64,000 nucleotides of DNA from Arcobacter iocasae (GCF_042214795.1 NZ_CP090177.1:2728001-2792000), one strand, 5' to 3'; numbered from the stretch's first letter, positions 35,377-44,576 are shown. Notes: generated by a model from the letters alone, not told the origin. Translations and numbers: made by a program.

Positions 35377-36120
35377 ATGAAAAATATAGAAAAAGATAGA
35401 AGAAATTTTATTAAGTTTTCAACACTTGGAATACTGGGTTTAACTTTTGGTGCTGGAGTAGTGATTAGTCCACATTTATTGCAAGCTGAGATGAGATTAA
35501 GACCTCCTGGTGCAGTTACAGAAAAAGAGTTTTTGGCTTTATGTATTAAATGTGGTCAATGTTTGCAAGTTTGTCCATATCACTCTATTAAACTTTCTGA
35601 TTTAATAAAAGGACATGGAATTGGAACTCCCTATATTGATCCAAGAGAAAGAGGTTGTTATGCATGTAGCGCTGTTCCCTGTGTCCTTGCCTGTCCCAGT
35701 GGAGCATTAAATCATAAGGTTGAAAAAGCAGAAGATGCGGAAATGGGAATAGCTGTTTTAGAGTTTCCTAATAAATGCTTAGCATTGAGTAATACTCCCG
35801 TACCAAGTGGATTTAGTAAGAGAATCCATGATTTTACTAATAATCAAAATAATATAACTAAACTTGAAAAAGATATGTTAATAAAATTAGATAAGTTCGA
35901 AGGTAAGCAGTGCACAATATGTGCTGATATGTGTCCTATTCCTAATCCATTGGGTGCAATTTCAATGATAAGTAGTGATAATGGAAAAAAACCTGAAGTT
36001 TATGAAGGCTGCATTGGGTGTGGAGTATGTGAAGAATTATGCCCTGCAAATGAACCTGCAATTGTAGTAAAACCAAGATTGTCTTATGAAGATTATTATA
36101 TTAAAGGAATTAAATCATGA
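35377..36120 (+). CDS. nosG: NosG, NapG-like ferredoxin
   Basis: 247 aa. Tat-like signal (RRNFIKF near residue 8), then four [4Fe-4S] motif sets: CIKCGQCLQVCP, CYACSAVPCVLACP, CTICADMCPIP and CIGCGVCEELCP. Homologue of NapG; with NosH it is thought to pass electrons from menaquinol toward NosZ. Its stop overlaps the nosC1 start (ATGA). Confidence 0.9.
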   Translation: MKNIEKDRRNFIKFSTLGILGLTFGAGVVISPHLLQAEMRLRPPGAVTEKEFLALCIKCGQCLQVCPYHSIKLSDLIKGHGIGTPYIDPRERGCYACSAVPCVLACPSGALNHKVEKAEDAEMGIAVLEFPNKCLALSNTPVPSGFSKRIHDFTNNQNNITKLEKDMLIKLDKFEGKQCTICADMCPIPNPLGAISMISSDNGKKPEVYEGCIGCGVCEELCPANEPAIVVKPRLSYEDYYIKGIKS

Positions 36121-36713
36121 TAAAAAAAATATTGCTGGTTACAGCTCTTTCTTTTCTGTTTTTAGGTTGTTTTGATAAAGAAGAAGAAAAAGTTACTAAA
36201 AATGAAAAGGTAGAGGCACAAGCTCCTTTAAAAATAGAAATAGAAGAAAACAAAAATATAAAAGAAATAAAAGTTGTACAAAAAGAAAAAACAGGAATGG
36301 AAGACAAATCATATTATATGGATTATGATGTAAAAAGTGAATATGATCAAAATTCTCAACCTGCTAATAAAGATGCTTCTATTAGAGTAAAACCTAGAAG
36401 TATTGTTGATGCAAATATGCATATTAAAACTCCATATGATGAAATTAGAATATCAATGCTTGTAAAAAAGCTTAGTAAAGATTTTATTGTTAAGTGTTCC
36501 GCTTGTCATAATGATTATGCTAATGGAATAATTGGACCATCATTATTAAATAAAGATTATGATTCTATTTTTAATAGTATTATGAAGTTCAAAAAGAATA
36601 AAAATGCAAATGTTCTTATGGCAGAACTTGTAAGTCAAATGGATGAAGATGAGATAAAAAAAATCTCAAAAGAAATTTACAGATTTAATAAAGAGGTTAA
36701 GGAATTAAAATGA
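36117..36713 (+). CDS. nosC1: NosC1 monoheme cytochrome c lipoprotein
   Basis: 198 aa. Lipoprotein signal with lipobox LGC near residue 18, a charged linker of about 80 residues, then a heme c site CSACH (about 122-126) and a short C-terminal c-domain. Likely electron carrier to NosZ. Overlaps nosG and nosC2 by four bases each. Confidence 0.8.
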   Translation: MIKKILLVTALSFLFLGCFDKEEEKVTKNEKVEAQAPLKIEIEENKNIKEIKVVQKEKTGMEDKSYYMDYDVKSEYDQNSQPANKDASIRVKPRSIVDANMHIKTPYDEIRISMLVKKLSKDFIVKCSACHNDYANGIIGPSLLNKDYDSIFNSIMKFKKNKNANVLMAELVSQMDEDEIKKISKEIYRFNKEVKELK

Positions 36714-37198
36714 AAAATATAATTGCAATAATTTCAACGCTTATAATTATTGGTTTGATGATATTTTCATATAAAAATGGAACAGCATTCCAAGGTGGAG
36801 AAGCAGGACATATTATTGAAGATATACAAACATTTCAACAAAAGATAAAAATTACTCCACTAAAAGAAAAAGATATTGAACAAGAAAAATTAAAAGCTTT
36901 AAAAGAAAAAGCTGGAAACAGTCTTAAGTTTGAAGTTAGTAATAATTATAAAAGTAAATGTTCTTCTTGCCATGGAATTGATGGCTCAGGAATGCAAAAT
37001 GGTAAAAAACTCATGGGAGCTAATTTAATTGGACAAACAGAAGAAGAGTTATTTCAAAAATTAATTGATTTTAAAACGGGAAGAAAAGATAACCTTGTGA
37101 TGAAAGGTTTATTAATAAATCTTTCTAAAGAGAATTTAAAAACTTTCGCAAAAGAAATTTCTCAGTTTAAAGCAAAAGAAGAAGCTTTAAGTAAATAA
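36710..37198 (+). CDS. nosC2: NosC2 monoheme cytochrome c
   Basis: 162 aa. N-terminal membrane anchor (about 4-20) and a class I-like c-domain with CSSCHGIDGSG near 84-94 and Met in LMGANL. Paired with NosC1 as the electron-transfer duo of the cluster. Confidence 0.8.
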   Translation: MKNIIAIISTLIIIGLMIFSYKNGTAFQGGEAGHIIEDIQTFQQKIKITPLKEKDIEQEKLKALKEKAGNSLKFEVSNNYKSKCSSCHGIDGSGMQNGKKLMGANLIGQTEEELFQKLIDFKTGRKDNLVMKGLLINLSKENLKTFAKEISQFKAKEEALSK

Positions 37199-37219
37199 TA
37201 TATTCTTATAGGAAAAAAA

Positions 37220-38125
37220 ATGGATAAATGGAATAATAAAGAGACAATAAATAATTCAACTTTTTTTTCAACTTTTTTTAATAAGACAAAAGAGGGGAAA
37301 AGATATTTTTCTTATAGAATGAAAAGATGGATAGTAGTAATTGCTATACACCTACTTTTTTTCTTATCATTTGCAATTGATATACAAACATTAGAAGGAA
37401 CATTAAATGGTTCAAGGTTTTTAGGATTTCATTTAATAGATCCTTTTACTACAATTCAAATGTATCTAGCAACTTATCATTTACCAATAAATATAATTAT
37501 TGGAACTACCACAATATTAGTATTTTATATATTTGTTGGAGGACGAACATACTGTTCTTGGGTATGTCCATATGGACTTTTAAGCGAGATAGGTGAAAAA
37601 CTACATAATTATTTAGTAAATAAGAAGTTAATAAAAAGAAGAAGTTTTAATCATAAAATAAGACATGTATTTTGGATTATGTTTATGGTTATGGCTTTTT
37701 CAAGTGGATATTTAGTTTTTGAAACTTTTAATGTAGTGGGAATATTAAGTAGGTTTATTACTTATGGATGGAGCTTAGCAATCTCGTGGGTTCTTGTAGT
37801 GTTTTTGATTGAAGTTTTTTATTCTCGGCGTGCTTGGTGTACTTATATTTGTCCCATAGGAACAACATATGGGTATATTGGAAAAGTAAGTGTTCTTAGA
37901 ATTCAATGGAATGATAATTGTGACCATTGTATGGTCTGTCATGATGTTTGCTTTGAAAATCAAGTTTTAGATTTAACAAAAGCCAAATATGACAAAGAAA
38001 GAAAAGAAAAAGGCATAAAAACTCAATATGTCACAGGAGCTGACTGTACTCTTTGTGGACGTTGTATTGATGTCTGTCACTCTGATGCATTAAAATTTGA
38101 TTTTAGATTGAAAGGTTTAATATAA
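37220..38125 (+). CDS. nosH: NosH, NapH-like membrane ferredoxin
   Basis: 301 aa. Four transmembrane segments, two cytoplasmic CxxxCP motifs (CSWVCPYG and CTYICPIG), and a C-terminal pair of [4Fe-4S] sites (CDHCMVCHDVC and CTLCGRCIDVCH). Homologue of NapH; proposed quinol-oxidising partner of NosG. Confidence 0.9.
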   Translation: MDKWNNKETINNSTFFSTFFNKTKEGKRYFSYRMKRWIVVIAIHLLFFLSFAIDIQTLEGTLNGSRFLGFHLIDPFTTIQMYLATYHLPINIIIGTTTILVFYIFVGGRTYCSWVCPYGLLSEIGEKLHNYLVNKKLIKRRSFNHKIRHVFWIMFMVMAFSSGYLVFETFNVVGILSRFITYGWSLAISWVLVVFLIEVFYSRRAWCTYICPIGTTYGYIGKVSVLRIQWNDNCDHCMVCHDVCFENQVLDLTKAKYDKERKEKGIKTQYVTGADCTLCGRCIDVCHSDALKFDFRLKGLI

Positions 38126-38126
38126 A

Positions 38127-38777
38127 ATGATTAAAATAACAAATTTAACTAAAAAATTTGGTTCACAATTATCCTTAGATAATGTGAATATAGAGTTCAA
38201 TAAAAAAGATCATATTGCACTAATGGGACCAAATGGAGCAGGAAAAACAACTCTTATACGTTCTATTATGGGATATTATCATCCAAGTTCAGGAGAGGTA
38301 TTAATTAATGGAAAAAATCCAGTTAAAAATAGAACAGAAATTTTAGATGTAATTTCTTTTGTTCCTCAATTGCCACCTCCAATTAAATTAAATCTTGATG
38401 AACTAATTAAATATATACAAATTAGTTCTAATGTAGATAAAGAGTTGATTTTGTATTATGCAAATGAGATGAAACTAGATATAAAAAGCAATTTAAATAA
38501 ATCATTTTTTAAGTTAAGTGGCGGAATGAAACAGAAAATGCTAATAGCAATTAGTTTAGCAAGAGAAAGTGATATCATAATTTATGATGAACCAACTGCT
38601 AACCTTGATCCAAAGGCAAGAGATGATTTTTACAGATTGTTAAAAGATAATGAAAAAGATAAGATTTCTCTTTTTGTAACCCATAGGTTAGAAGAGGTAA
38701 AAGAGATTGTAAATAGGCAGATTTATATGGATTTAGGGAAAATTACTTCCGATGATAAGATAAAGGAATTGTTATGA
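38127..38777 (+). CDS. nosF: NosF, ABC ATPase
   Basis: 216 aa. Walker A GPNGAGKT (about 34-41), signature LSGGMKQK, Walker B IIYDEPTANLD and H-loop THRLEE. Works with NosY and NosD for Cu-Z assembly. One base after nosH, overlapping nosL by four. Confidence 0.92.
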   Translation: MIKITNLTKKFGSQLSLDNVNIEFNKKDHIALMGPNGAGKTTLIRSIMGYYHPSSGEVLINGKNPVKNRTEILDVISFVPQLPPPIKLNLDELIKYIQISSNVDKELILYYANEMKLDIKSNLNKSFFKLSGGMKQKMLIAISLARESDIIIYDEPTANLDPKARDDFYRLLKDNEKDKISLFVTHRLEEVKEIVNRQIYMDLGKITSDDKIKELL

Positions 38778-39226
38778 AAAAAAGTATTTTTAATTTTATT
38801 GCATTGATTACTCTAGTGATGGTATTTATTGCTTGTGAAAAAAGAGTTTCTGAAGAAGCACATGATATTCATTGGGATAGGGATGTATGTGATAGATGTA
38901 AGATGGTAATAAGTGGAAGAAAACATGCGGTGCAAGTTATAAATCCTGAAAGTGGGGATATGTATAAATTTGATGATATAGGTTGTGCTATTTTATGGTT
39001 CAAAGAAAATAATATTACATGGAAAGATAGTGCAAAAATTTGGACAATTGATGTTAATACTGGTAAATGGATAAATGCAAAAAAATCATATTATGATACT
39101 GTTCATAAAACACCAATGGGGTATGGTTTTTCTGCTAATGATAAAAAAGAATCAATTACTGATGAAAATTCAGAAAAAATTGATTTTGATGAAATGTCTA
39201 AAAGAGTTATAGAAAGAGGTAGATAA
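38774..39226 (+). CDS. nosL: NosL, copper-delivery lipoprotein
   Basis: 150 aa. Lipobox IAC near residue 21, then CDRCKMVISG, the copper-binding motif of NosL, and an FDDIGCAILW segment. NosL delivers Cu(I) to NosD for NosZ maturation. It sits between nosF and nosY. Confidence 0.9.
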   Translation: MKKSIFNFIALITLVMVFIACEKRVSEEAHDIHWDRDVCDRCKMVISGRKHAVQVINPESGDMYKFDDIGCAILWFKENNITWKDSAKIWTIDVNTGKWINAKKSYYDTVHKTPMGYGFSANDKKESITDENSEKIDFDEMSKRVIERGR

Positions 39227-40053
39227 TGAAAAATTTAGCTTTAATAGCTTATCTTGATTTAAAAGAATCTCTTAGAGCAAAGTGGTTTATTGTTTATACT
39301 TTGGTTTTTGGGGGAATGATAGCATTATTTTTTATTGCAGGAGTAACTCAATCACAAGTTATGGGGTTCAGCGGTTTAAGTAGACTTCTTCTTATGTATA
39401 TACAAATAACAATTGTAATATTGCCTATTTTCATTCTTATTACTACTGTTCGCTCAATTTCAGGAGATAGAGATACTCATATTTTGGAATATATGCTTTC
39501 TTTCCCTATCTCTTTAAAACAGTATTATTGGGGGAAAATTATTGGAAGATTTGTAACTGTATTCTTGCCTGTTTTTTTTGCTATGATAATTGCAATTGTT
39601 TATGGGATGAGTATTGGAGCTTCTATTCCTTGGGATATTTTTTTCTTATACACAGGATTACTTTTCTCCCTTTCTTCAGCATTTCTTGGAATTGCTTTTT
39701 TTATCTCTTCTTTTGTTAAAACAAGTGAAGTTGCATTAGGAATTTCATTTTTTGTTTGGATATTCTTATTAGCTTTTATTGATATAGCACTTATATCATT
39801 GATGATGCAAAATAGGTTTGAAGAAGGTTTTATAATTACAATCGCGCTTTTAAATCCTATGGAAATCTTTAGAGTGGCTGCTATCTCTTTATTTGATCCA
39901 GAACTTACAGTCATGGGTCCTGTCGCATATTATATTTTGGATACATTTGCACAAAATATATTTGTTTTATTTTCTATATTATACCCTTTATTTTTGGGTT
40001 TAGTATTTGCTTTTTTAGGTTTTGTAATTTTTACAAAAAAAGATTTAGTTTAA
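39226..40053 (+). CDS. nosY: NosY, ABC permease
   Basis: 275 aa with six transmembrane segments and the ABC-2 type RSISGDRDTHILEYMLSFPI loop. Membrane partner of NosF. Starts at the last base of nosL. Confidence 0.9.
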   Translation: MKNLALIAYLDLKESLRAKWFIVYTLVFGGMIALFFIAGVTQSQVMGFSGLSRLLLMYIQITIVILPIFILITTVRSISGDRDTHILEYMLSFPISLKQYYWGKIIGRFVTVFLPVFFAMIIAIVYGMSIGASIPWDIFFLYTGLLFSLSSAFLGIAFFISSFVKTSEVALGISFFVWIFLLAFIDIALISLMMQNRFEEGFIITIALLNPMEIFRVAAISLFDPELTVMGPVAYYILDTFAQNIFVLFSILYPLFLGLVFAFLGFVIFTKKDLV

Positions 40054-40063
40054 AGGAATTTTT

Positions 40064-40555
40064 ATGTTTAGTAAATTGTTATTTGTTTGTTTATTTAATT
40101 GTCTGATTATGACATATACACTTAATGCAAGTGAAAATACTATGAATTTTAATAAAGAGACAAAAGGATTAGTAAGAAAAATATTGGTTTACAAAAATCC
40201 AAGTTGGGTTAGTAAAATTATAACAAATGAGTCGAAAGAATTTTATTTTGTAAGTCCAAAGTCAATGTTTGACTTTTATTTTGATTCTGAAAAATGGTCA
40301 GCTGCTAATATAAAAGATAAAAATCAAATAAAAGAGCTTGTTGTTACAAATTATGCTAATCTTAGACCTATAGATGCAAAAAAAGCATATTATGTTTATG
40401 GTGCTAATAAAATATCTTCTGCGGGAGATGATTTACCTGCTTTTGAACTTTATTCCCAAGCCAAAAAATTTGCAAAAGAAAATAATGGGAAAAGAATTTT
40501 AAAATTTAATGAAATAACAAAAGGATTAATTGAATTGCTTAATGGTGATATATAA
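40064..40555 (+). CDS. Second NosL-family protein
   Basis: 163 aa. Signal peptide, then a NosL C-terminal half: YKNPSWVSKI, FYFVSPKSMFDFY, NYANLRPIDAKKAYYVYG and LPAFELYSQAKKFAKENNGK. It lacks the CxxCKM copper motif of the first NosL. Last gene of the nos operon. Possibly a helper or a periplasmic copper chaperone with other ligands. Confidence 0.7.
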   Translation: MFSKLLFVCLFNCLIMTYTLNASENTMNFNKETKGLVRKILVYKNPSWVSKIITNESKEFYFVSPKSMFDFYFDSEKWSAANIKDKNQIKELVVTNYANLRPIDAKKAYYVYGANKISSAGDDLPAFELYSQAKKFAKENNGKRILKFNEITKGLIELLNGDI

Positions 40556-40567
40556 ATTCATAAATAA

Positions 40568-40599
40568 AAGCTACAAAGTAACTTAAAACTATGTAGCTT
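40568..40599. terminator. Hairpin at the end of the nos operon
   Basis: AAGCTACA (40568-40575) pairs with TGTAGCTT (40592-40599) around 16 bases. There is no T tract, so termination is uncertain. Confidence 0.35.
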
Positions 40600-40659
40600 A
40601 CTCCCTTAAATAAATTTGTATCTTTTATTCCTTCTCCTAACAAAAATAATTAAATTAAC

Positions 40660-40701
40660 TTGATTGTAATCAACAAAAGAAATAAAAAAAGAAGATAGAA
40701 T
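40660..40701 (+). promoter_or_regulatory. Perfect CRP/FNR-family box and -10 before the 40708 operon
   Basis: TTGATTGTAATCAA (40660-40673) is a perfect TTGAT-N4-ATCAA palindrome. A TAGAAT at 40696-40701 puts transcription start at about 40708, the A of the first start codon, with the box centred at -41.5. It is the best box in the window and ties this operon to the nosZ regulon. Confidence 0.7.
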
Positions 40702-40707
40702 TATTAA

Positions 40708-41127
40708 ATGATTTATCTAATTTTTAAACTAATTCACATCTTTTCTGTACTTATATACGCAGGATTTTTATTTACTGATAATTTGATTTTAATGAGAATG
40801 CAAAAAGTCTTGTCAAAAGATAAGTATGATGAAGTTAGAGGGTATTTTAAAGGTTTCACAAAAACACTTGTTCCTAAAGCACTTGTTGTTGCAGTTATTA
40901 GTGGGATATATTTATTATCTATGAATTTTGGTGTAATTGGAAAATCTGGACTCTCAAACTTTCAAATTCTACTTTCAATAAAATCTATTTTAGGTATTTG
41001 GCTTGGGTTAAGAGGAATTTTCCAAGTTTTTTTTGGTATTCAGCCTTTTGTTTTTAAAGGTCATACTTTACCCTTTGTTTTGGTAATAATAATAGTTTTA
41101 TTATCTCAAATAATGTGGTATGTATAA
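40708..41127 (+). CDS. CopD-like four-helix membrane protein
   Basis: 139 aa, four transmembrane helices. His near the start of helix 1 (LIHIFSVLIYAGFLFTD) resembles CopD/HemJ/DUF2269-type proteins that bind heme or copper. No ribosome site is visible; if the box upstream acts at -41.5 the mRNA is leaderless. Heads an operon with a YgbA-like protein, a chemoreceptor and a globin-EAL protein. Function unknown; a copper or heme role beside nos is inference. Confidence 0.55.
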   Translation: MIYLIFKLIHIFSVLIYAGFLFTDNLILMRMQKVLSKDKYDEVRGYFKGFTKTLVPKALVVAVISGIYLLSMNFGVIGKSGLSNFQILLSIKSILGIWLGLRGIFQVFFGIQPFVFKGHTLPFVLVIIIVLLSQIMWYV

Positions 41128-41174
41128 AAAATACAAAGAAAAGTTTATGAGTTATTTATATTATTTTTATAAAA

Positions 41175-41531
41175 ATGAATCAAGAAATGACAAATGATAA
41201 ATTTGTTCAAGAAATTGAAGTATTAAAATCTTTTTTTATCCAATACTGTAAAGATAATCACCAAAACAAAACTTCAAAAAAATTTATGCTTACGTATAAT
41301 AGTATAAATTATACTTTTTATTTACCTCTTTGTGGAGAGTGTAATACTCTTATTTCCTACTCTTTTGATAGATTAAGTGAATGTCCTCACATAATTAAGC
41401 CAAGATGTAGAACGTGTCCAAATTCTTGTTATAAAAAAGAAGAATGGAAAAAATTAGCAAAAGTTATGAAATATAGTGCAATAAAACTTGGACTAAGTAA
41501 AATAAAAAACTTATTTCGCTTTAAAAAATAG
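41175..41531 (+). CDS. YgbA-like (nitrous-oxide-stimulated promoter family) protein
   Basis: 118 aa. Cysteine-rich core: LPLCGECNTLISYSFDRLSECPH, then KPRCRTCPNSCYKKEEW. This is the YgbA_NO pattern; E. coli ygbA is NsrR-regulated and NO-induced and has been linked to recovery from nitrosative stress. Likely binds a metal or Fe-S cluster through the cysteines. Located after the nos operon under a CRP/FNR-type box. Confidence 0.75.
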   Translation: MNQEMTNDKFVQEIEVLKSFFIQYCKDNHQNKTSKKFMLTYNSINYTFYLPLCGECNTLISYSFDRLSECPHIIKPRCRTCPNSCYKKEEWKKLAKVMKYSAIKLGLSKIKNLFRFKK

Positions 41532-41545
41532 AATAAAGGAACAAA

Positions 41546-42925
41546 ATGCTTAATATTAGATCTCTTTACTTTAGAATGAGTATAGTGCATTATCTAGGAA
41601 TGATTATATTACCCTTAAATGCTTTTTTATATACTACTAATAACATTTCCCAAACAATACAAATAATTATTGCAATTGCTTTAATTTTCCATGAATTAGA
41701 TGAAAATAGGAATGGAAAGCAGTTATCAAAAAAGTTAGCAAATTTTTTAAAAAATATGGATGATAAAGATAGTTCTTTTGATATAAATACAAAAATGGCA
41801 AGTGAATATTCGCAGATTAAGAATATAGTAAAAATAAGAGAAGAAAAACAAAAAAATAAAGAGAAAGAAGAAGAACAATTTATTCAAGAATCAAAAATAA
41901 TACTTGAAAAAGTAAAAAATGGAATATATAATCAAATTATTGAATATAAAATTTCAAATAAATCTCTTGAAGAATTTAAAAAAGTTGTAAATGATTTGAT
42001 TATCACAACACAAAATCATTTTACTAAAATTAATTATACATTAAATGAATATACAAATTACAATTACAAAAAAGATTTATTTTTAGATGAACTAGATAAA
42101 AGTGGGGATTTTAATCATTTAGTAATATCTATAAATGGACTTAAAAGTGCAATTATTAAAATGTTATTTGAAAATAAAAAGAATAGCCTTAACTTACAAA
42201 GTTCTTCAAAGATATTAGATCAGAATGTTTATAAACTTAATGAATCTTCTAAAGAAGCCTCTCTTAGTCTTGATAAAACTACAGAGATTTTAGAAGATAT
42301 AACTTTTAGTGTATCTCAAACTTCTGAAAAGACAGTAGAAATGTCAGAATTAGCAAATCTTGTAGTAAGTTCAGCCCACGAAGGACAAAGTCTAGCAGAT
42401 AAAACAACATCATCAATGGATATTATAAATGAAAAAGTTAAATTAATAAATGATTCTATTACAATTATTGATGATATAGCTTTTCAAACAAATATTTTAT
42501 CTTTAAATGCAGCGGTAGAAGCAGCAACTGCAGGTGAAGCAGGGAAAGGATTTGCTGTAGTAGCTCAAGAAGTAAGAAATCTTGCAAATAGGAGTACGGA
42601 TGCTGCAAAAGAGATAAAAGACTTGGTTGAAGAAGCTTCTTTAAAAGCTGATGATGGGAAAATAATAGTTAATAGTATGATTAAGGGATATAAAAATCTT
42701 AATGAAAATATTGATAAAACAATTGAGTTAATAAAAGAAGTTGAAATAACATCAAAAGAACAGAATAATGGGGTAGGACAAGTAAATGATATTATTGATA
42801 TTTTGAAAATTCAACTAAAAACTAATTATGATGTATCTCAAGAATTAAGGGTTATTACTGATGATACTTCTATCATTGCTGATACAATTTTAAAAGAAGT
42901 AAATAAAAAAGAATTTAATGAGTAA
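41546..42925 (+). CDS. Methyl-accepting chemotaxis protein
   Basis: 459 aa. Two N-terminal hydrophobic segments (about 12-28 and 30-47) with almost no periplasmic loop, a long coiled region, then the signalling hairpin tip (IDDIAFQTNILSLNAAVEAATAGEAGKGFAVVAQEVRNLA). The sensing part must be membrane-embedded or the cytoplasmic region at 100-200. Three bases before the globin-EAL gene, suggesting a shared stimulus. Confidence 0.82.
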   Translation: MLNIRSLYFRMSIVHYLGMIILPLNAFLYTTNNISQTIQIIIAIALIFHELDENRNGKQLSKKLANFLKNMDDKDSSFDINTKMASEYSQIKNIVKIREEKQKNKEKEEEQFIQESKIILEKVKNGIYNQIIEYKISNKSLEEFKKVVNDLIITTQNHFTKINYTLNEYTNYNYKKDLFLDELDKSGDFNHLVISINGLKSAIIKMLFENKKNSLNLQSSSKILDQNVYKLNESSKEASLSLDKTTEILEDITFSVSQTSEKTVEMSELANLVVSSAHEGQSLADKTTSSMDIINEKVKLINDSITIIDDIAFQTNILSLNAAVEAATAGEAGKGFAVVAQEVRNLANRSTDAAKEIKDLVEEASLKADDGKIIVNSMIKGYKNLNENIDKTIELIKEVEITSKEQNNGVGQVNDIIDILKIQLKTNYDVSQELRVITDDTSIIADTILKEVNKKEFNE

Positions 42926-42927
42926 AT

Positions 42928-44145
42928 ATGAAAGATAATATAAACTATTTACAAATATTAAATTACTATAACTTTACTTCATCTGATGCAAATAATTTAA
43001 AAAGCATATATGACATTGCATTTATGTATAAAGAAGATTTTATAAAAGAATTTTATGAATTTTTATTTAATTTTAAATACACAAAAAAGTTTATAAAAAA
43101 TGATGAGATTTTTTTAAGACATAAAGTTGAAATCATAAAATGGTATACAAATCTTTTTAATGGTAATTATAAGGATGAATATTTTATGAAACTTCAAATT
43201 ATAAGTAAAGTACATGTTGAAATAGGCTTACCACATCATTATGTAAACATTGCATTTAGTTTTGTACGAAATTTCTTAAATAAGATGATTATAAAAGAAA
43301 ATAAATTAGAGAAAATAGATTCAGTGAATAAGCTTATTGATATAAACCTTGATATTCTTACAATTGCTTATTCTCAGCAAAAAGAGATGAAGTTAATAGA
43401 TGATATTATCTTTATTAAAAATGCTGTATATAATGATTATATTATTCCATATTTCCAACCAATAATTGATGCAAAGACATTAAAAATAGTAAAATACGAA
43501 TCTTTAATGAGAGTAACAAATGAAAAGAAAACAGATATTTTTTCAATTGCTAAATTTTTAAACTTATCAAAAGAGATAAAGGTTTATGATTCTTTATCCA
43601 AACTAATGATTCAAAAAGTATTTAATATTGTAAAAATAGAAGACATAAAAGTTAGTATAAATTTAAGTTTTTTAGATATTCAAAATGAAGATTTTATTAA
43701 GTATATTATGGAGGAATTAAATAGTTTAAAAAGTCCTTCTTATATTACTTTTGAGATTTTAGAAAGTGATTTTATTGAGGATTTTACTATTGTGACAAAT
43801 TTTACAAATAGTTTAAAGAAACTAGGTTGCAAAGTTGCTCTAGATGATTTTGGAAGTGGTTATTCAAATCTAGAAAATATACTTATGTTAAAACCCGATT
43901 ATATCAAAATTGATGGTTCTTTAATTAAAAATATTAATATATCGAAAGAATCCGAAATTATTGTGCAAAGTGTAATTGATATAGCAAAAAAACTTGGTGC
44001 AAAAACAGTAGCAGAGTTTGTTCATAATAAGGAAGTTCTAGATAAAGTAATTCTCTTAGAAGTTGATTATATTCAAGGATTTTATTTGGGTGAGCCAGAA
44101 CCCTTAGAAAATATTTTAACAGAAAGAAACTTATCTTCAAAATAG
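42928..44145 (+). CDS. Globin-coupled EAL phosphodiesterase
   Basis: 405 aa. N-terminal protoglobin domain (about 1-150): proximal histidine in SKVHVEIGLPHHYV is the globin-coupled-sensor signature. EAL domain (about 168-400) has YESLMRV, NLSFLDIQ, FEILESDF, DDFGSGYSN, KIDGSLI and QGFYLGEP, i.e. the metal-binding and catalytic residues are kept, so it should hydrolyse c-di-GMP. Heme binding O2 or NO would control it. Linked to the nos region and an upstream chemoreceptor. Confidence 0.85.
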   Translation: MKDNINYLQILNYYNFTSSDANNLKSIYDIAFMYKEDFIKEFYEFLFNFKYTKKFIKNDEIFLRHKVEIIKWYTNLFNGNYKDEYFMKLQIISKVHVEIGLPHHYVNIAFSFVRNFLNKMIIKENKLEKIDSVNKLIDINLDILTIAYSQQKEMKLIDDIIFIKNAVYNDYIIPYFQPIIDAKTLKIVKYESLMRVTNEKKTDIFSIAKFLNLSKEIKVYDSLSKLMIQKVFNIVKIEDIKVSINLSFLDIQNEDFIKYIMEELNSLKSPSYITFEILESDFIEDFTIVTNFTNSLKKLGCKVALDDFGSGYSNLENILMLKPDYIKIDGSLIKNINISKESEIIVQSVIDIAKKLGAKTVAEFVHNKEVLDKVILLEVDYIQGFYLGEPEPLENILTERNLSSK

Positions 44146-44169
44146 AGACCGTTCAGAGTTTTGTGTCAG
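44145..44169. repeat. Solo IS256-type terminal repeat
   Basis: GAGACCGTTCAGAGTTTTGT followed by GTCAG, starting on the last base of the EAL gene. It resembles 17421-17445 and the IS256-type end at 63.47 kb. No transposase is attached. Confidence 0.35.
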
Positions 44170-44575
44170 TAGCTGATAGTCATTAAAATTATATCATAGT
44201 TTAACAATTTAGTTTGAAACTTAGAGAAAGTTCCAAAACCTACAGGTTGTTGAACTTGTTTTTATAACTTATCTTTTTAATAATTTTTACCCACATTTCA
44301 TCTCTTAATATATTCAGCATTTTCAGTTTAGTACGATGTTCGAGAGAGAACGCAGTTCTTGTAGCTCCTATTTTGAGTTGTTTTGGTTATTCAATAAATC
44401 AGTTCAATATAGATTTACGTATATTTTCTACAATCAAAAATATTTAAAGAAGTGTTGTTCTATTTTCAATATTAAATCTTAGTATATAAGTTAATTATGT
44501 GAAGATATATATTATCTAGTAGCGATAATATATGGTTTTTTTAATTCCCCTAGTGAATTTAAATTACCAAATTAA
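44170..44575. other. Gene-free interval with a dispersed palindromic repeat
   Basis: No credible gene. A 26-bp palindrome GTTCCAAAACC...GGTTGTTGAAC lies at 44230-44255, and the next 85 bp (to about 44340) resemble the sequence after the 53412 copy. The rest is featureless AT-rich DNA up to the arsR operator. Confidence 0.5.
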
Positions 44576-44576
44576 C

